DNA of 13,790 nucleotides from NCBI GenBank assembly GCA_964496975.1, contig CAZCBN010000082.1, positions 1-13,790 of the forward strand, in the 5' to 3' direction. This document shows, in pieces, positions 1 through 7,095 of the stretch. The DNA comes from CAZCBN01 sp964496975. Its GTDB lineage: Bacteria > Planctomycetota > Phycisphaerae > Phycisphaerales > UBA1924. Within the stretch, counting starts at the first letter, position 1, and every line of letters starts with the position of its first letter. The position numbers and the translations under genes were made by a program. The notes beneath the pieces are model-generated. The model searched no databases. It had not been told where the DNA came from and saw only the letters and a program-made list of their open reading frames with translations.

Positions 1-2
1 CG

Positions 3-2342
3 ATCGACCTGTGGACGATGGTGCTCGAGATCAGCGTGCTGATGGCGGCGTTCCCGAGCCGGGAGATCGCGGAGCTTTCCTGGAAGTACCGCACGCTTGG
101 GCTCGGGTACGCGAACCTGGGCGCGATGCTGATGCAGGCGGGCGTGGCGTACGACAGCGACGAGGGCCGCGCGGTGTGCGCGTGCCTGAGCGCGATCATG
201 ACGGGCCGCACGTACAGGGTGAGCGCGCTGCTCGCGGCGGAGCACGGGCCCTTTGCGGGGTACGAGGCCGACCGTGAGAACATGCTGCGGGTGATCCGCA
301 ACCACCGCCTGGCGGCGCACGGCGTGGGGCGCGAGAGCGAGAAGTACGAGAAGCTCCGCGTGCGGCCGGTGCCGATCGACCACGGCCTGATGCAGCGCGG
401 CGGGGCGAACATCGCCAACGCCCGCGACCTGCTGACGCACGCGACGAAGGCGTGGGACGAGGCCTACACCCTGGGCACGCGGCACGGCTACCGCAACGCC
501 CAGACCACGGTGATCGCGCCGACGGGGACGATCGGCCTGCTGATGGACTGCGACACGACGGGCGTGGAGCCGGACTTCGCGCTCGTGAAGTTCAAGAAGC
601 TGGCCGGGGGCGGGTACTTCAAGATCGCCAACGCGTCGGTGAAGCCGGCGTTGGAGAGCCTGGGCTACTCGGTGGTCGAGGTGCAGGAGATCCTGACGTA
701 CCTGATGGGCACGCTGGACCTGGACGTGCCGATGCCGCTGGACGCCGAGAGCCAGCGGGCGGGCGTGACGGCGGGCATGACGCTCGCGCAGTGGCTCCGC
801 AGCAAGGGGGCGGCCGAGGCGGACCTGAAGAAGATCAAGGAGCAGCTGCCGGGCGTGTTCGAGCTGGGCTTCGCGTTCAGCGCGTGGGGCCTGGGCGACG
901 AGACGCTCGGGCGGCTCGGGCTCGACGCGGCGAAGGCGAAGTCCGATGGCTCGTTCAACGCGCTGCGGGCGCTGGGCCTGCGGGCCTCGCACGTCGAGGC
1001 GCTGAACCGGCTGGTGTGCGGCGCGCAGACCGTGGAGGGCGCCCCGCACCTGAAGGCGGAGCACCTGTCGGTGTTCGACTGCGCGAACAAGTGCGGCAAG
1101 ACGGGCACGCGGTACATCGCGCCGGCCGGGCACATCCGGATGATGGCGGCGGCGCAGCCCTTCATCACCGGGGCGATCTCCAAGACGATCAACCTGCCGA
1201 ACGAGGCGACGGTCGACGACATCAAGGCGTGCTACCGGCTGAGCTGGGAGCTGGGTCTGAAGGCGAACGCGCTGTACCGCGACGGGTGCAAGCTGAGCCA
1301 GCCCCTGAACAGCCAGTCGGACACGGCCGCGGAGGCCGAGGCGCAGGACGCGGTGTCGGGCGAGGAGGACGCGGCGGAGAAGAAGGCCGCGCTGGCGGAG
1401 GTGACGAACGAGGCGGTGCGCGTGGCGACGGCGGTCGCGGCCGCCGACCCGACGTCGGCCAAGGCCGCGGAGGCGCAGGTGGTGCACCGGCCCATGCGGC
1501 GCCGGCTGCCGGACACGCGCCGCAGCGTGACGCACAAGTTCAACATCGCCGGGCACGAGGGCTATCTGACGGTCGGCATGTACGAGGACGGCATGCCGGG
1601 CGAGCTCTTCATCACCATGGCGAAGGAGGGCTCGACGATCGGCGGACTGATGGACAGCCTGGGCACGGCGACGAGCGTCGCCCTGCAGTACGGCGTGCCG
1701 CTGGAGAGCATGGTCAAGAAGTTCACGCACCAGCGGTTCGAGCCCGCGGGCATGACGACCAACCGCGACATCCCGATCGCCAAGAGCCTCGTTGATTACA
1801 TCTTCCGCTGGATGGGCATGGAGTTCATCCCCGGCTACCGCGACGCGCACGCGCCCAAGCGGCCCGGGGACATGAACAACGCCAAGGGCCAAGACGCCGG
1901 CGCTCGCAGCACCGCCGACGCGCTCGGAGGGACACGGACGTGGAACGAGCACGAGGAGGAGTCGGACCGTGCGACGCACCCCGCGGCGTCGAAGGCGGCG
2001 GCCCCGCGGCCCCGGCTGGACGGCACGGACGACGATTGGACGACACCCACCGCGCACCTCGCCAAGCAGGCCTCGCTCGCGGCGGACGTGTCCGCCCCGG
2101 CGACGGGCGACGCCCGGGCCGCCTCACGGCCGAACGCCGCGGGCTCGCTCGCCAAGCCGGGCGCGACGCCGGCGCCGAACGCCCCCGCGGGCAACGCGCC
2201 CGCCGGGCAGACCTCGGCCCTCTCGGTCGCCATGGACGCCATGGGCGACGCGCCGCCGTGTGACACCTGCGGCGAGATCACCGTCCGCAACGGCACCTGC
2301 TACAAGTGCCTGAACTGCGGCAACAGCATGGGCTGCAGCTGA
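3..2342 (+). CDS. nrdJ: Adenosylcobalamin-dependent (class II) ribonucleoside reductase, C-terminal part (5' truncated)
   Basis: Reduces ribonucleotides to deoxyribonucleotides using a B12-derived radical. The reading frame enters from the left edge, so 779 codons are present and the N-terminal catalytic Asn-Cys-Glu part lies outside. Numbering from the first full codon, the nucleotide-binding APTGTIG is at 172-178, a DCANKCGKTGTRYIAPAGH block follows, and the barrel-end motif SKTINLP is further on. Next come an Ala/Glu-rich insert (about 437-497), a TSCPD domain (about 498-604), and a roughly 145-residue Ala/Pro-rich linker. A C-terminal cysteine cluster at 753, 756, 766, 769, 772 and 778 ends the protein in NSMGCS. 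Such clusters in NrdJ proteins are thought to bind zinc and relay reducing equivalents from thioredoxin. A strong terminator follows, so transcription probably ends here. The family call is very secure; the long linker is unusual in length. Confidence 0.95.
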   Translation: MDLWTMVLEISVLMAAFPSREIAELSWKYRTLGLGYANLGAMLMQAGVAYDSDEGRAVCACLSAIMTGRTYRVSALLAAEHGPFAGYEADRENMLRVIRNHRLAAHGVGRESEKYEKLRVRPVPIDHGLMQRGGANIANARDLLTHATKAWDEAYTLGTRHGYRNAQTTVIAPTGTIGLLMDCDTTGVEPDFALVKFKKLAGGGYFKIANASVKPALESLGYSVVEVQEILTYLMGTLDLDVPMPLDAESQRAGVTAGMTLAQWLRSKGAAEADLKKIKEQLPGVFELGFAFSAWGLGDETLGRLGLDAAKAKSDGSFNALRALGLRASHVEALNRLVCGAQTVEGAPHLKAEHLSVFDCANKCGKTGTRYIAPAGHIRMMAAAQPFITGAISKTINLPNEATVDDIKACYRLSWELGLKANALYRDGCKLSQPLNSQSDTAAEAEAQDAVSGEEDAAEKKAALAEVTNEAVRVATAVAAADPTSAKAAEAQVVHRPMRRRLPDTRRSVTHKFNIAGHEGYLTVGMYEDGMPGELFITMAKEGSTIGGLMDSLGTATSVALQYGVPLESMVKKFTHQRFEPAGMTTNRDIPIAKSLVDYIFRWMGMEFIPGYRDAHAPKRPGDMNNAKGQDAGARSTADALGGTRTWNEHEEESDRATHPAASKAAAPRPRLDGTDDDWTTPTAHLAKQASLAADVSAPATGDARAASRPNAAGSLAKPGATPAPNAPAGNAPAGQTSALSVAMDAMGDAPPCDTCGEITVRNGTCYKCLNCGNSMGCS

Positions 2343-2444
2343 GCACCACGTTCTCGGCCCGCGGCGCGGCGATCGCGCACGGGGCCATCGAGAGCGTCGG
2401 CCGACGCCGGCGCGACATCCAGATTTGGCCGGGCATCGGGGCTT

Positions 2445-2465
2445 CCCACCTCCCTCCTCCCTCCC
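2445..2465 (-). other. G-quadruplex-type motif in the nrdJ 3' region
   Basis: The plus strand has four CCC runs separated by 4, 4 and 1 bases, so the minus strand reads as a canonical four-run G-quadruplex motif. It lies about 25 bp before the intrinsic terminator stem, within the transcribed 3' end of nrdJ, where the RNA would be C-rich. No function can be assigned; it may only reflect composition. Confidence 0.4.
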
Positions 2466-2489
2466 TGTCCTGATGCCCAGGCCTCTCTT

Positions 2490-2530
2490 CCCCCGGGTGA
2501 TCCCACCACCGCCCGGGGGTTTTTTCTTTT
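2490..2530 (+). terminator. Intrinsic (rho-independent) terminator after nrdJ
   Basis: A perfect 8-bp stem, CCCCCGGG (2490-2497) with CCCGGGGG (2512-2519), encloses a 14-nt loop and is followed at once by six T, a C and four T. This is the only clear intrinsic terminator in the window. It separates nrdJ from trpF and argues against any upstream start for trpF. Confidence 0.92.
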
Positions 2531-2586
2531 GTCGCCGAAGCCGTCGCCCCCCGCGCCCGGCGCACGCCGACGGCAACAATCGCGGC

Positions 2587-3237
2587 ATGAGAACCCGCAT
2601 CAAGATCTGCGGCGTGCGCGACATCGCCGCCGCCCGTGCCGCCGCCGAGGCCGGTGCCGACGCCGTGGGCTTCGTCTTCGCCGAGGGCTCGCCGCGGGAG
2701 ATCGAGCCGGAGGAGGCGGTGGAGATCATGTTCGCCCTGCCGCCGATGGTGAGCTCGGTGGGCGTGGTGCGCGACCTGGACGTGGACGAGTTCTGCGAGG
2801 TGGAGCAGCGCTGCCCCTGCGAGATGATGCAGCTCCACGGCGACGAGGACGACAAGACGGTCGCGTCGTGCGGGCCCGGCGTGATCAAGGCCGTTGCGTT
2901 CGAGCCCGCGACGGGCGAGGCGCAGATCCGCCGGTGGTTCCGCCTGCGCGAGGTGGCGGCGGTGCTGATCGACGGTCCCCGCGCGGGCTCGGGCGAGGCG
3001 CTGGACTGGGCCGCGCTCGCGGCGACGCTGGAGAAGACCGGGCGCATCAAGCCCGTGATCCTCGCCGGCGGCCTGACGGCGGAGAACGTCGGCGAGGCGA
3101 TCCGGACGATTCGGCCCTACGCGGTGGACGTTTCCAGCGGCGTGGAATCGGCGCCGGGTGTGAAGGACGCGGAGAAGATCCGCGCGTTCTGCCGGGCCGT
3201 CGCCGCGGCCGATGCGGCGCTCCCGGCAGGGGCCTGA
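2587..3237 (+). CDS. trpF: Phosphoribosylanthranilate isomerase
   Basis: Catalyses the Amadori rearrangement of N-(5'-phosphoribosyl)anthranilate to the carboxyphenylamino-deoxyribulose phosphate in tryptophan synthesis; cytosolic TIM barrel. The 216 residues match the usual family length. KICGV carries the catalytic Cys8, QLHG is at 82-85, and the catalytic Asp129 sits in LIDG (127-130). The phosphate-binding AGGLTAENV is at 160-168 and VDVSSGVE at 180-187. The ATG at 2587 places Cys8 at its normal position. The frame stays open 54 codons upstream, but that stretch crosses the nrdJ terminator and is not coding. No strong Shine-Dalgarno is visible. No other trp gene lies nearby, so it is a stand-alone tryptophan gene converging on aroK. 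Confidence 0.95.
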   Translation: MRTRIKICGVRDIAAARAAAEAGADAVGFVFAEGSPREIEPEEAVEIMFALPPMVSSVGVVRDLDVDEFCEVEQRCPCEMMQLHGDEDDKTVASCGPGVIKAVAFEPATGEAQIRRWFRLREVAAVLIDGPRAGSGEALDWAALAATLEKTGRIKPVILAGGLTAENVGEAIRTIRPYAVDVSSGVESAPGVKDAEKIRAFCRAVAAADAALPAGA

Positions 3238-3254
3238 ACCGCCGCCGCCCCGCG

Positions 3255-3309
3255 GTCGTGGCCCAGTTCGCGGATCAGTTCGCGGAGCAGTCCGCGGAGC
3301 AGTCCGCGG
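3255..3309. repeat. 12-bp tandem repeat at the trpF/aroK convergent junction
   Basis: Three near-identical 12-bp units lie in tandem at 3267-3278, 3279-3290 and 3291-3302 (consensus TTCGCGGAGCAG, later TCCGCGGAGCAG). A 7-bp partial copy sits at 3303-3309 and a degenerate copy at 3255-3266. The two CCGCGG palindromes at 3292-3297 and 3304-3309 can pair as a 6-bp stem with a 6-nt loop on either strand. The array ends 6 bp from the aroK stop, between convergent genes, so a bidirectional transcript-end structure is possible, although no T-run follows. Confidence 0.7.
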
Positions 3310-3315
3310 GTCGCG

Positions 3316-3894
3316 TCAGGCAAACGCCTCAAGCACACGTTCGACGACCGCGGCCTCGTCCAGCCGATCGACGTCGATCGTGCGCGCGAGCTCTCGGTAG
3401 AGCGGGTCGCGCTGCAGGAAGATGCGCTCGATCTCGGCCAGCGTGCCGAGGCCGGTGAGGCTTGGGCGCGAGGCGACGCCCGCCGCCGCGAGACGGCGCC
3501 GCAGCGTCTCCACCGACGCGCGAAGGTAGACCAGCCGGGCAAGCCCGCGCTCGCTCGCGGCCCGGAGCAGCGCCGCCGCCCCGGGCGCGGTGGGCGTGCC
3601 GCCGCCGAGCGCGATGACGGCACCGGCTTCGTCGAGCGCGCGGCGGAGCTGATCGGCCTCGGCGAGACGGAAAGCGGCCTCGCCAAGCCGCGCGTACGCC
3701 TCGCCCGCCGAGGCCGACCCGCAGGCGGTGGCGGTTCGGTCGTCCAAATCAATAAAGGGCCGCTTCAACCGCTCGGCGAGCCTCGGCCCCAGCGTGGACT
3801 TGCCGCTACCGCGGAGGCCGAGCAGCACCAGCCCGCAGAGGGAAGGCCATCGCTCAACCGACTGAGGCGGCGTGGTGGACGCAACGTCATCCAT
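3316..3894 (-). CDS. aroK: Shikimate kinase
   Basis: Phosphorylates shikimate to shikimate-3-phosphate with ATP on the way to chorismate; cytosolic P-loop kinase. In the 192 residues the Walker A GLRGSGKST is at 26-34 and FIDLDD at 47-52 supplies the Mg/shikimate aspartates. Arg76 follows in AAFRLAE, the shikimate-binding GGG is at 97-99, the lid Arg-Pro at 143-144, and Arg167 in RDPLYREL. The ATG at 3894 gives an N-terminal extension of about 20 residues before the first beta strand. The frame stays open upstream across efp antisense, but no domain supports a longer protein. It lies 113 bp downstream of efp on the same strand and may be co-transcribed. aroK and aroL are not distinguishable here. 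Confidence 0.93.
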   Translation of the reverse strand: MDDVASTTPPQSVERWPSLCGLVLLGLRGSGKSTLGPRLAERLKRPFIDLDDRTATACGSASAGEAYARLGEAAFRLAEADQLRRALDEAGAVIALGGGTPTAPGAAALLRAASERGLARLVYLRASVETLRRRLAAAGVASRPSLTGLGTLAEIERIFLQRDPLYRELARTIDVDRLDEAAVVERVLEAFA

Positions 3895-4007
3895 GCGCGT
3901 TGATCCCGGGAAGTCTGGGGGCGCCGCCGTGCACCACACGCCGCACGCGGCCCGCCGCCCATGCCTGCCCCGCTCCCCCGTCCTGCACCGCGCGATCCGG
4001 CCGAGCG

Positions 4008-4574
4008 TCAGTCGCCCTTCACGCGCGAGATGTACGAGCCGTCCGCCGTGCTGACGCGGATGCGCTCGCCGACCTCGATGAAGGGGGGGACGCGGGTCTT
4101 GAGGCCCGTGTCGCACGTGGCCTCTTTGAGCTGGTTGGTCGCGGTCGCGCCCTTGATGCCCGGGGCCGTGTCGCTGACGGTGACGTCCACGGCGGCGGGC
4201 AGATCCAGCGTGACGGGGATGCTGCCGTTGAAGAGCACGGTGCAGGTGGTGTTGGGCGTCATGTAGAGCAGGGCGTCGCCCAGCAGGTCCTTGGAGAGCT
4301 CGACCTGCTCGAAGTTCGCGGTGTCCATGAAGGTGCCGCCGCCCTCGTTGTCGCCGAAGAGGTACTCCATCTCGCGGCGGTCCAGGTCCACCACCTCGAT
4401 GTCGTCGCCCGAGCCGAGCCGCTTCTCGATGTACTTGCCGGTCGTCACCTCGCGGAGCTTCACCTGGATGAAGGCGCGGAGGTTGCCGGGCGTGCGGTGC
4501 TCGTACTGCGCGATCACCCACAGCTTGCCGTCCATCTTGACGCCCATCCCGGGCCGCAGATCCGTCGACTTCAT
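4008..4574 (-). CDS. efp: Translation elongation factor P
   Basis: Binds the ribosome between P and E sites and relieves stalling at consecutive prolines. The 188-residue length and three-domain beta-barrel layout are standard: a KOW-like N domain (1-65), the OB domain beginning near EYLFGDNEGGGTFMDT, and the C-terminal OB domain ending in TADGSYISRVKGD. The domain I loop that carries the modified Lys34 (E. coli) or Arg32 (Pseudomonas) reads HRTPGNLRAF here, placing Asn31 at the tip where KPGKG-type proteins have Lys. AGGAA (4584-4588, minus strand) sits 9 nt before the ATG. aroK follows on the same strand. No EpmA, EpmB, EarP or other modification gene is in the window. Confidence 0.96.
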   Translation of the reverse strand: MKSTDLRPGMGVKMDGKLWVIAQYEHRTPGNLRAFIQVKLREVTTGKYIEKRLGSGDDIEVVDLDRREMEYLFGDNEGGGTFMDTANFEQVELSKDLLGDALLYMTPNTTCTVLFNGSIPVTLDLPAAVDVTVSDTAPGIKGATATNQLKEATCDTGLKTRVPPFIEVGERIRVSTADGSYISRVKGD

Positions 4575-4909
4575 GGCGAATCGTTCCTGACTGAGGGACT
4601 GAAACTCTGGGCGACGCCGCCCGCGCCCGCCCGGGGTGGCGCTCCCCGGCGGACCCCGCGCGCCGACCGATCACCGACCGATCGACGACGGCCCCGCCGC
4701 GGGACCGAGGCCACCCCGCCCTTCTCGAGCAAAGTCGGCCCGCAGAGCCGCAACGACGCAACCACAGACCGCGTCGGGGCCGATGCTAGCGGGCGGCCGC
4801 GCTCACCGCCACCCGCCCCGCGCGAATGTTTGCGTGGCGTTCGGATTGATAAACAAGTCAGATCAGTCAACGCGAAATATCTGTGGGCTCAATCATTGTT
4901 TGCTCGTCC
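4575..4909. promoter_or_regulatory. Divergent intergenic region between efp and the MarR-type gene
   Basis: This 335-bp stretch has no credible gene. Next to efp it is very GC-rich and holds an inverted repeat CCGGGG/CCCCGG (4631-4636 and 4644-4649, 7-nt loop) that would lie in the efp leader if that promoter is upstream. An 11-bp near-perfect tandem repeat CCGACCGATC follows at 4663-4684. Base composition then drops sharply at about 4824-4909, next to the MarR gene. There TTGATA at 4846-4851 resembles a -35 box, but no well-spaced -10 box is evident. The AT-rich end is the likeliest place for promoters and a regulator-binding site. Confidence 0.45.
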
Positions 4910-5548
4910 ATGTATCAGCACCCGACCGCATCCCACCCGACCGACCAGTCCGCCGACCCGTCCGGCCCGCGAGGCCTTGCCGCCGAGCTCGGCAAGCATG
5001 CCCCGTTCACCCAGCTTGAGACCGAGGCCGCGCTGAGCCTCATCCGCACGACCGAGGCCCTGCGTCAACCCTTTGACCAGTACTTCCGCTCGCAGGGCAT
5101 CACGAGCCCGTTGTACAACATCCTGCGCATCCTCCGCGGCCATCGCATGCGGGCCGAGGCCGCCGCCGCGTCCGACGAGCCGCCGCCCAAGTCCCTCTCC
5201 GTGCAGCAGATCGCCGGCGAGATGCTGACCCGCGAGCCCGACATGACGCGGCTGATCGATCGGCTGGAGCGCCGCGGCCTGATCCGCCGGCGCCGCAGCA
5301 CCACCGACCGCCGGGTGGTTCGGGTCGAGATCACCGACGAGGGCATGGACGCCGTGGAGGCGATGATCCCCGAGTGCGAGGGGCTGCACCGGGCCCAGTT
5401 CGCCCACATGCCGCGGGAGCGCCTGCAGCAACTGATCGACCTGCTGTGCGAGGCGCGGCGCGGCGCGGCCGCCGCCGCGGCGGCCCGGGTCACGCCGGGG
5501 GAATCGGCCCGCGACGACGGGCCGACAGCACCATCCAGCAGATCGTGA
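4910..5548 (+). CDS. MarR-family winged helix-turn-helix transcriptional regulator
   Basis: Probable dimeric DNA-binding repressor; the ligand and targets are not readable from sequence. It has 212 residues: a polar N-tail (1-35), a dimerisation helix, SPLYNILRILRG, then the winged HTH. SVQQIAGEML precedes the recognition helix (about 107-123) and the wing contains the family's acidic-basic DRR (133-135). An insert of about 20 residues (77-97, Ala/Pro/Glu-rich) separates the first HTH helices, and the C-terminus is a low-complexity Ala run. The ATG at 4910 is chosen; an in-frame GTG at 4883 is possible, and neither has a Shine-Dalgarno. The final 59 bp overlap the opposite-strand SemiSWEET gene. 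The divergent gene efp is an unlikely target, so autoregulation is the simplest guess. Confidence 0.88.
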   Translation: MYQHPTASHPTDQSADPSGPRGLAAELGKHAPFTQLETEAALSLIRTTEALRQPFDQYFRSQGITSPLYNILRILRGHRMRAEAAAASDEPPPKSLSVQQIAGEMLTREPDMTRLIDRLERRGLIRRRRSTTDRRVVRVEITDEGMDAVEAMIPECEGLHRAQFAHMPRERLQQLIDLLCEARRGAAAAAAARVTPGESARDDGPTAPSSRS

Positions 5549-5768
5549 TCGCCGGCAGCAGCGTGATGCCGTTCGCCAGGATCACGGGCCACTCCCGCCG
5601 GAGCACGCCGTACACGAGCCACATCGCCACGCCCACCGTGAACAGCCCGAACGACCAGGGGTTGATCGACGACACGTCCTTGGACCGCACGGTTTGCATC
5701 GCCTGCGGAAAGAACGCGGCCGTCGTGAGCACCGCCGCGCTGTAGCCGATGATCTCCCCCGTCGTCAT
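5490..5768 (-). CDS. SemiSWEET family sugar transporter (PQ-loop, three-helix)
   Basis: Small inner-membrane facilitator that in characterised homologues dimerises to move sugars. It has 92 residues with three membrane helices (about 5-22, 37-55 and 60-82), the single triple-helix bundle of SemiSWEETs. The PQ-loop reads FFPQAMQTVRSKDVSSIN, with Pro21-Gln22. Asn66 in LANGI matches the conserved pocket asparagine of helix 3, and Trp50 lies in helix 2. The C-terminus is a short Arg-rich tail. The ATG at 5768 starts right before helix 1; a longer reading would run through the opposite DinB gene and is rejected. It overlaps the MarR gene tail-to-tail by 59 bp and is divergent from the DinB-like gene. 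The substrate cannot be inferred. Confidence 0.9.
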   Translation of the reverse strand: MTTGEIIGYSAAVLTTAAFFPQAMQTVRSKDVSSINPWSFGLFTVGVAMWLVYGVLRREWPVILANGITLLPAITICWMVLSARRRGPIPPA

Positions 5769-5850
5769 GCCCGCGATGGTACCGTGTGCCGCGCGGCGCG
5801 GCGGGGCGGGGCTCGCCCCGTCTCGTTCGCCGCGGCACGGAGACCACCGC

Positions 5851-6342
5851 ATGCGTGAGAACATTGTGAAGCTGTACGCGAGCAACCTGCAAGGCCTGAA
5901 GAAGCTCGTCGCCGACATTCCCTGCGACCGCTGCGGCGAGGAGCCGCTCGGCATCAAGCCCCCCGCGTGGCAGATGGGCCACCTCGCCGTCGCCTCGGGC
6001 TTTGTGGGCCAGCTCTTCGGCGGCAAAGCCAACGTCCCCAGCGCGTGGATGGAGACGTGCTTCGGCTACACCGCGGGCCGCCCCCGCGCCGCTTACCCGA
6101 AGAAGGCCGAGCTCATCGACGCCCTCGAACGCGCCCACGCGGCGCTCGCCGAGGGCTTTCTGCGCGCGAGCGAGGCCCACCTCGCCGCCGTGCCCGACGA
6201 CGAGATGGCCGCCCGCTTCTTCGGCACCAACGGCAACGCCGCGTTCTACATCATGACGCACAACGAGTCGTACCACATCGGGCAGGTCAGCGCGTGGCGC
6301 CGCGCCGCGGGCCTGGCCCCGGTCGACCCGCTCGCCACCTGA
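5851..6342 (+). CDS. DinB-like four-helix-bundle metal-binding protein
   Basis: It belongs to the DinB/YfiT-like putative metalloenzyme group (DNA-damage-inducible name; some relatives are thiol transferases), not to DNA polymerase IV. The 163-residue size is normal. The metal-binding histidines are His44 in WQMGHLAV and His137/His142 in MTHNESYHIGQV, the typical C-terminal H-x4-HxGQ signature. The remainder is helical, with an EALERAH-like helix 3 region. The ATG at 5851 is supported by GGAG (5839-5842) 8 nt upstream; the frame extends further upstream, but that stretch overlaps the SemiSWEET start. Divergent from SemiSWEET with an 82-bp gap, which must hold both promoters. Substrate unknown. 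Confidence 0.87.
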   Translation: MRENIVKLYASNLQGLKKLVADIPCDRCGEEPLGIKPPAWQMGHLAVASGFVGQLFGGKANVPSAWMETCFGYTAGRPRAAYPKKAELIDALERAHAALAEGFLRASEAHLAAVPDDEMAARFFGTNGNAAFYIMTHNESYHIGQVSAWRRAAGLAPVDPLAT

Positions 6343-6377
6343 ACGCCCGACGGCACTCGCGACACGTCCCGACGCAG

Positions 6378-6396
6378 CGCCGCGGCTTCAGCGGCG
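6378..6396. other. GC-rich hairpin at the DinB/exported-protein convergent junction
   Basis: CGCCGC (6378-6383) and GCGGCG (6391-6396) form a 6-bp stem with a 7-nt loop, straddling the stop codon of the minus-strand exported-protein gene and lying 36 bp after the DinB stop. No T-run follows on either strand, so termination is only a possibility. Confidence 0.35.
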
Positions 6397-7089
6397 GCGA
6401 CGCGACGCGCCGAGCACCAACGCCGCGCCCATCGTCACCGCGACCCCCGGCGCCGGGATGCCCAGCGCGACCGACTGGAACAGCACGGAAAACTCCGCGC
6501 CGTCCCAGCGCCGCACGCCCACCTCGCCCGGCGCGATGAAGCTGGGCGCGAGCACGCCCGTGGTGCCGCCGGTGTCGAGCGCCACCGCGACGCCCGTCTG
6601 GCCGTTCGCGATCCCCGCGCCGAAGTCAAAGCTCGCCGTGAAGAAGGCAAAGGGGAACTGCGGCACGTTGCCCGGCGCCGTCGCGGTGACCGCGCGAACA
6701 TCGCCCCCGTGGTCGAGCAGGTAGTCGACGTCCGTCGTCTGGAGGAAGGAGAAAGGCGAGAGCCGCGTGACGCGGTACCCCTCGCCGTTGAAGGCGATGA
6801 CCTGCGCGAGCAGCGCCGAGTCCTCGAGCGCGTTGCCGAACGGGGGCGAGTCGCTCGTGTTCACCACCGTGAGCCGCACGGTGCCGCTGAAGGCGCCGTT
6901 GTCGCCGGAGAAGCCGACGTCCCACGAGCGGAAGACGGTGCCCGCGAACTGCGGGCTCTCCGCGAGCGTCGTGCCGCTCAGGCCGATCGTCTCGCCGAAC
7001 TCAATCGGCACCGCGACGCCCGACGACACCACCGCGCCCACAACGCACAAGGCTGCCCCAGCAGCCGCCGACACTCGGCACGCACGCAT
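6388..7089 (-). CDS. Exported protein with PEP-CTERM-like C-terminal sorting tail
   Basis: Secreted or surface protein of unknown function. It has 233 residues: a signal peptide (about 1-27, Arg-containing start then a hydrophobic Ala/Val stretch ending near GVAVP), a beta-rich body with many Gly/Thr/Asp, and a tripartite tail. The tail is IPAPG (211-215), a short hydrophobic segment (about 215-229) and RRRR (230-233). This arrangement matches the PEP-CTERM class of sorting signals processed by exosortase, in the PAPG variant seen in planctomycetes. No cysteine follows the signal region as in a lipoprotein. AGAGGAAG (7096-7103 on the minus strand) lies 6 nt before the ATG and decides the start over an upstream in-frame ATG at 7131. 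No exosortase gene is in the window. Confidence 0.82.
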   Translation of the reverse strand: MRACRVSAAAGAALCVVGAVVSSGVAVPIEFGETIGLSGTTLAESPQFAGTVFRSWDVGFSGDNGAFSGTVRLTVVNTSDSPPFGNALEDSALLAQVIAFNGEGYRVTRLSPFSFLQTTDVDYLLDHGGDVRAVTATAPGNVPQFPFAFFTASFDFGAGIANGQTGVAVALDTGGTTGVLAPSFIAPGEVGVRRWDGAEFSVLFQSVALGIPAPGVAVTMGAALVLGASRRRR

Positions 7090-7095
7090 GATCCA

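Noticed and set aside
452..1795. Long plus-strand open frame inside the ribonucleotide reductase gene
   Set aside because: Gly/Arg/Ala-rich translation with no domain; it is the out-of-frame shadow of nrdJ in GC-rich DNA.
2425..2586. 54-codon upstream extension of trpF
   Set aside because: It crosses the nrdJ terminator hairpin and T-run, and the ATG at 2587 places the catalytic Cys at its normal position.
3255..3309. CRISPR-like array
   Set aside because: The units are 12 bp and directly abutting, with no spacers and no cas genes nearby.
3895..4761. Possible long N-terminal extension of shikimate kinase on the minus strand
   Set aside because: The extension runs out of frame through efp, is Arg/Gly-rich and carries no domain; the Met at 3894 gives a normal-sized kinase.
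4846..4870. Candidate MarR operator bounded by TTGA and TCAA
   Set aside because: Only the four outer bases on each side are symmetrical; the interior does not match its reverse complement, so it is not a convincing palindrome.
5065..6276. 403-residue minus-strand open frame across the MarR, SemiSWEET and DinB genes
   Set aside because: Overlaps three well-supported genes and has no recognisable motif.
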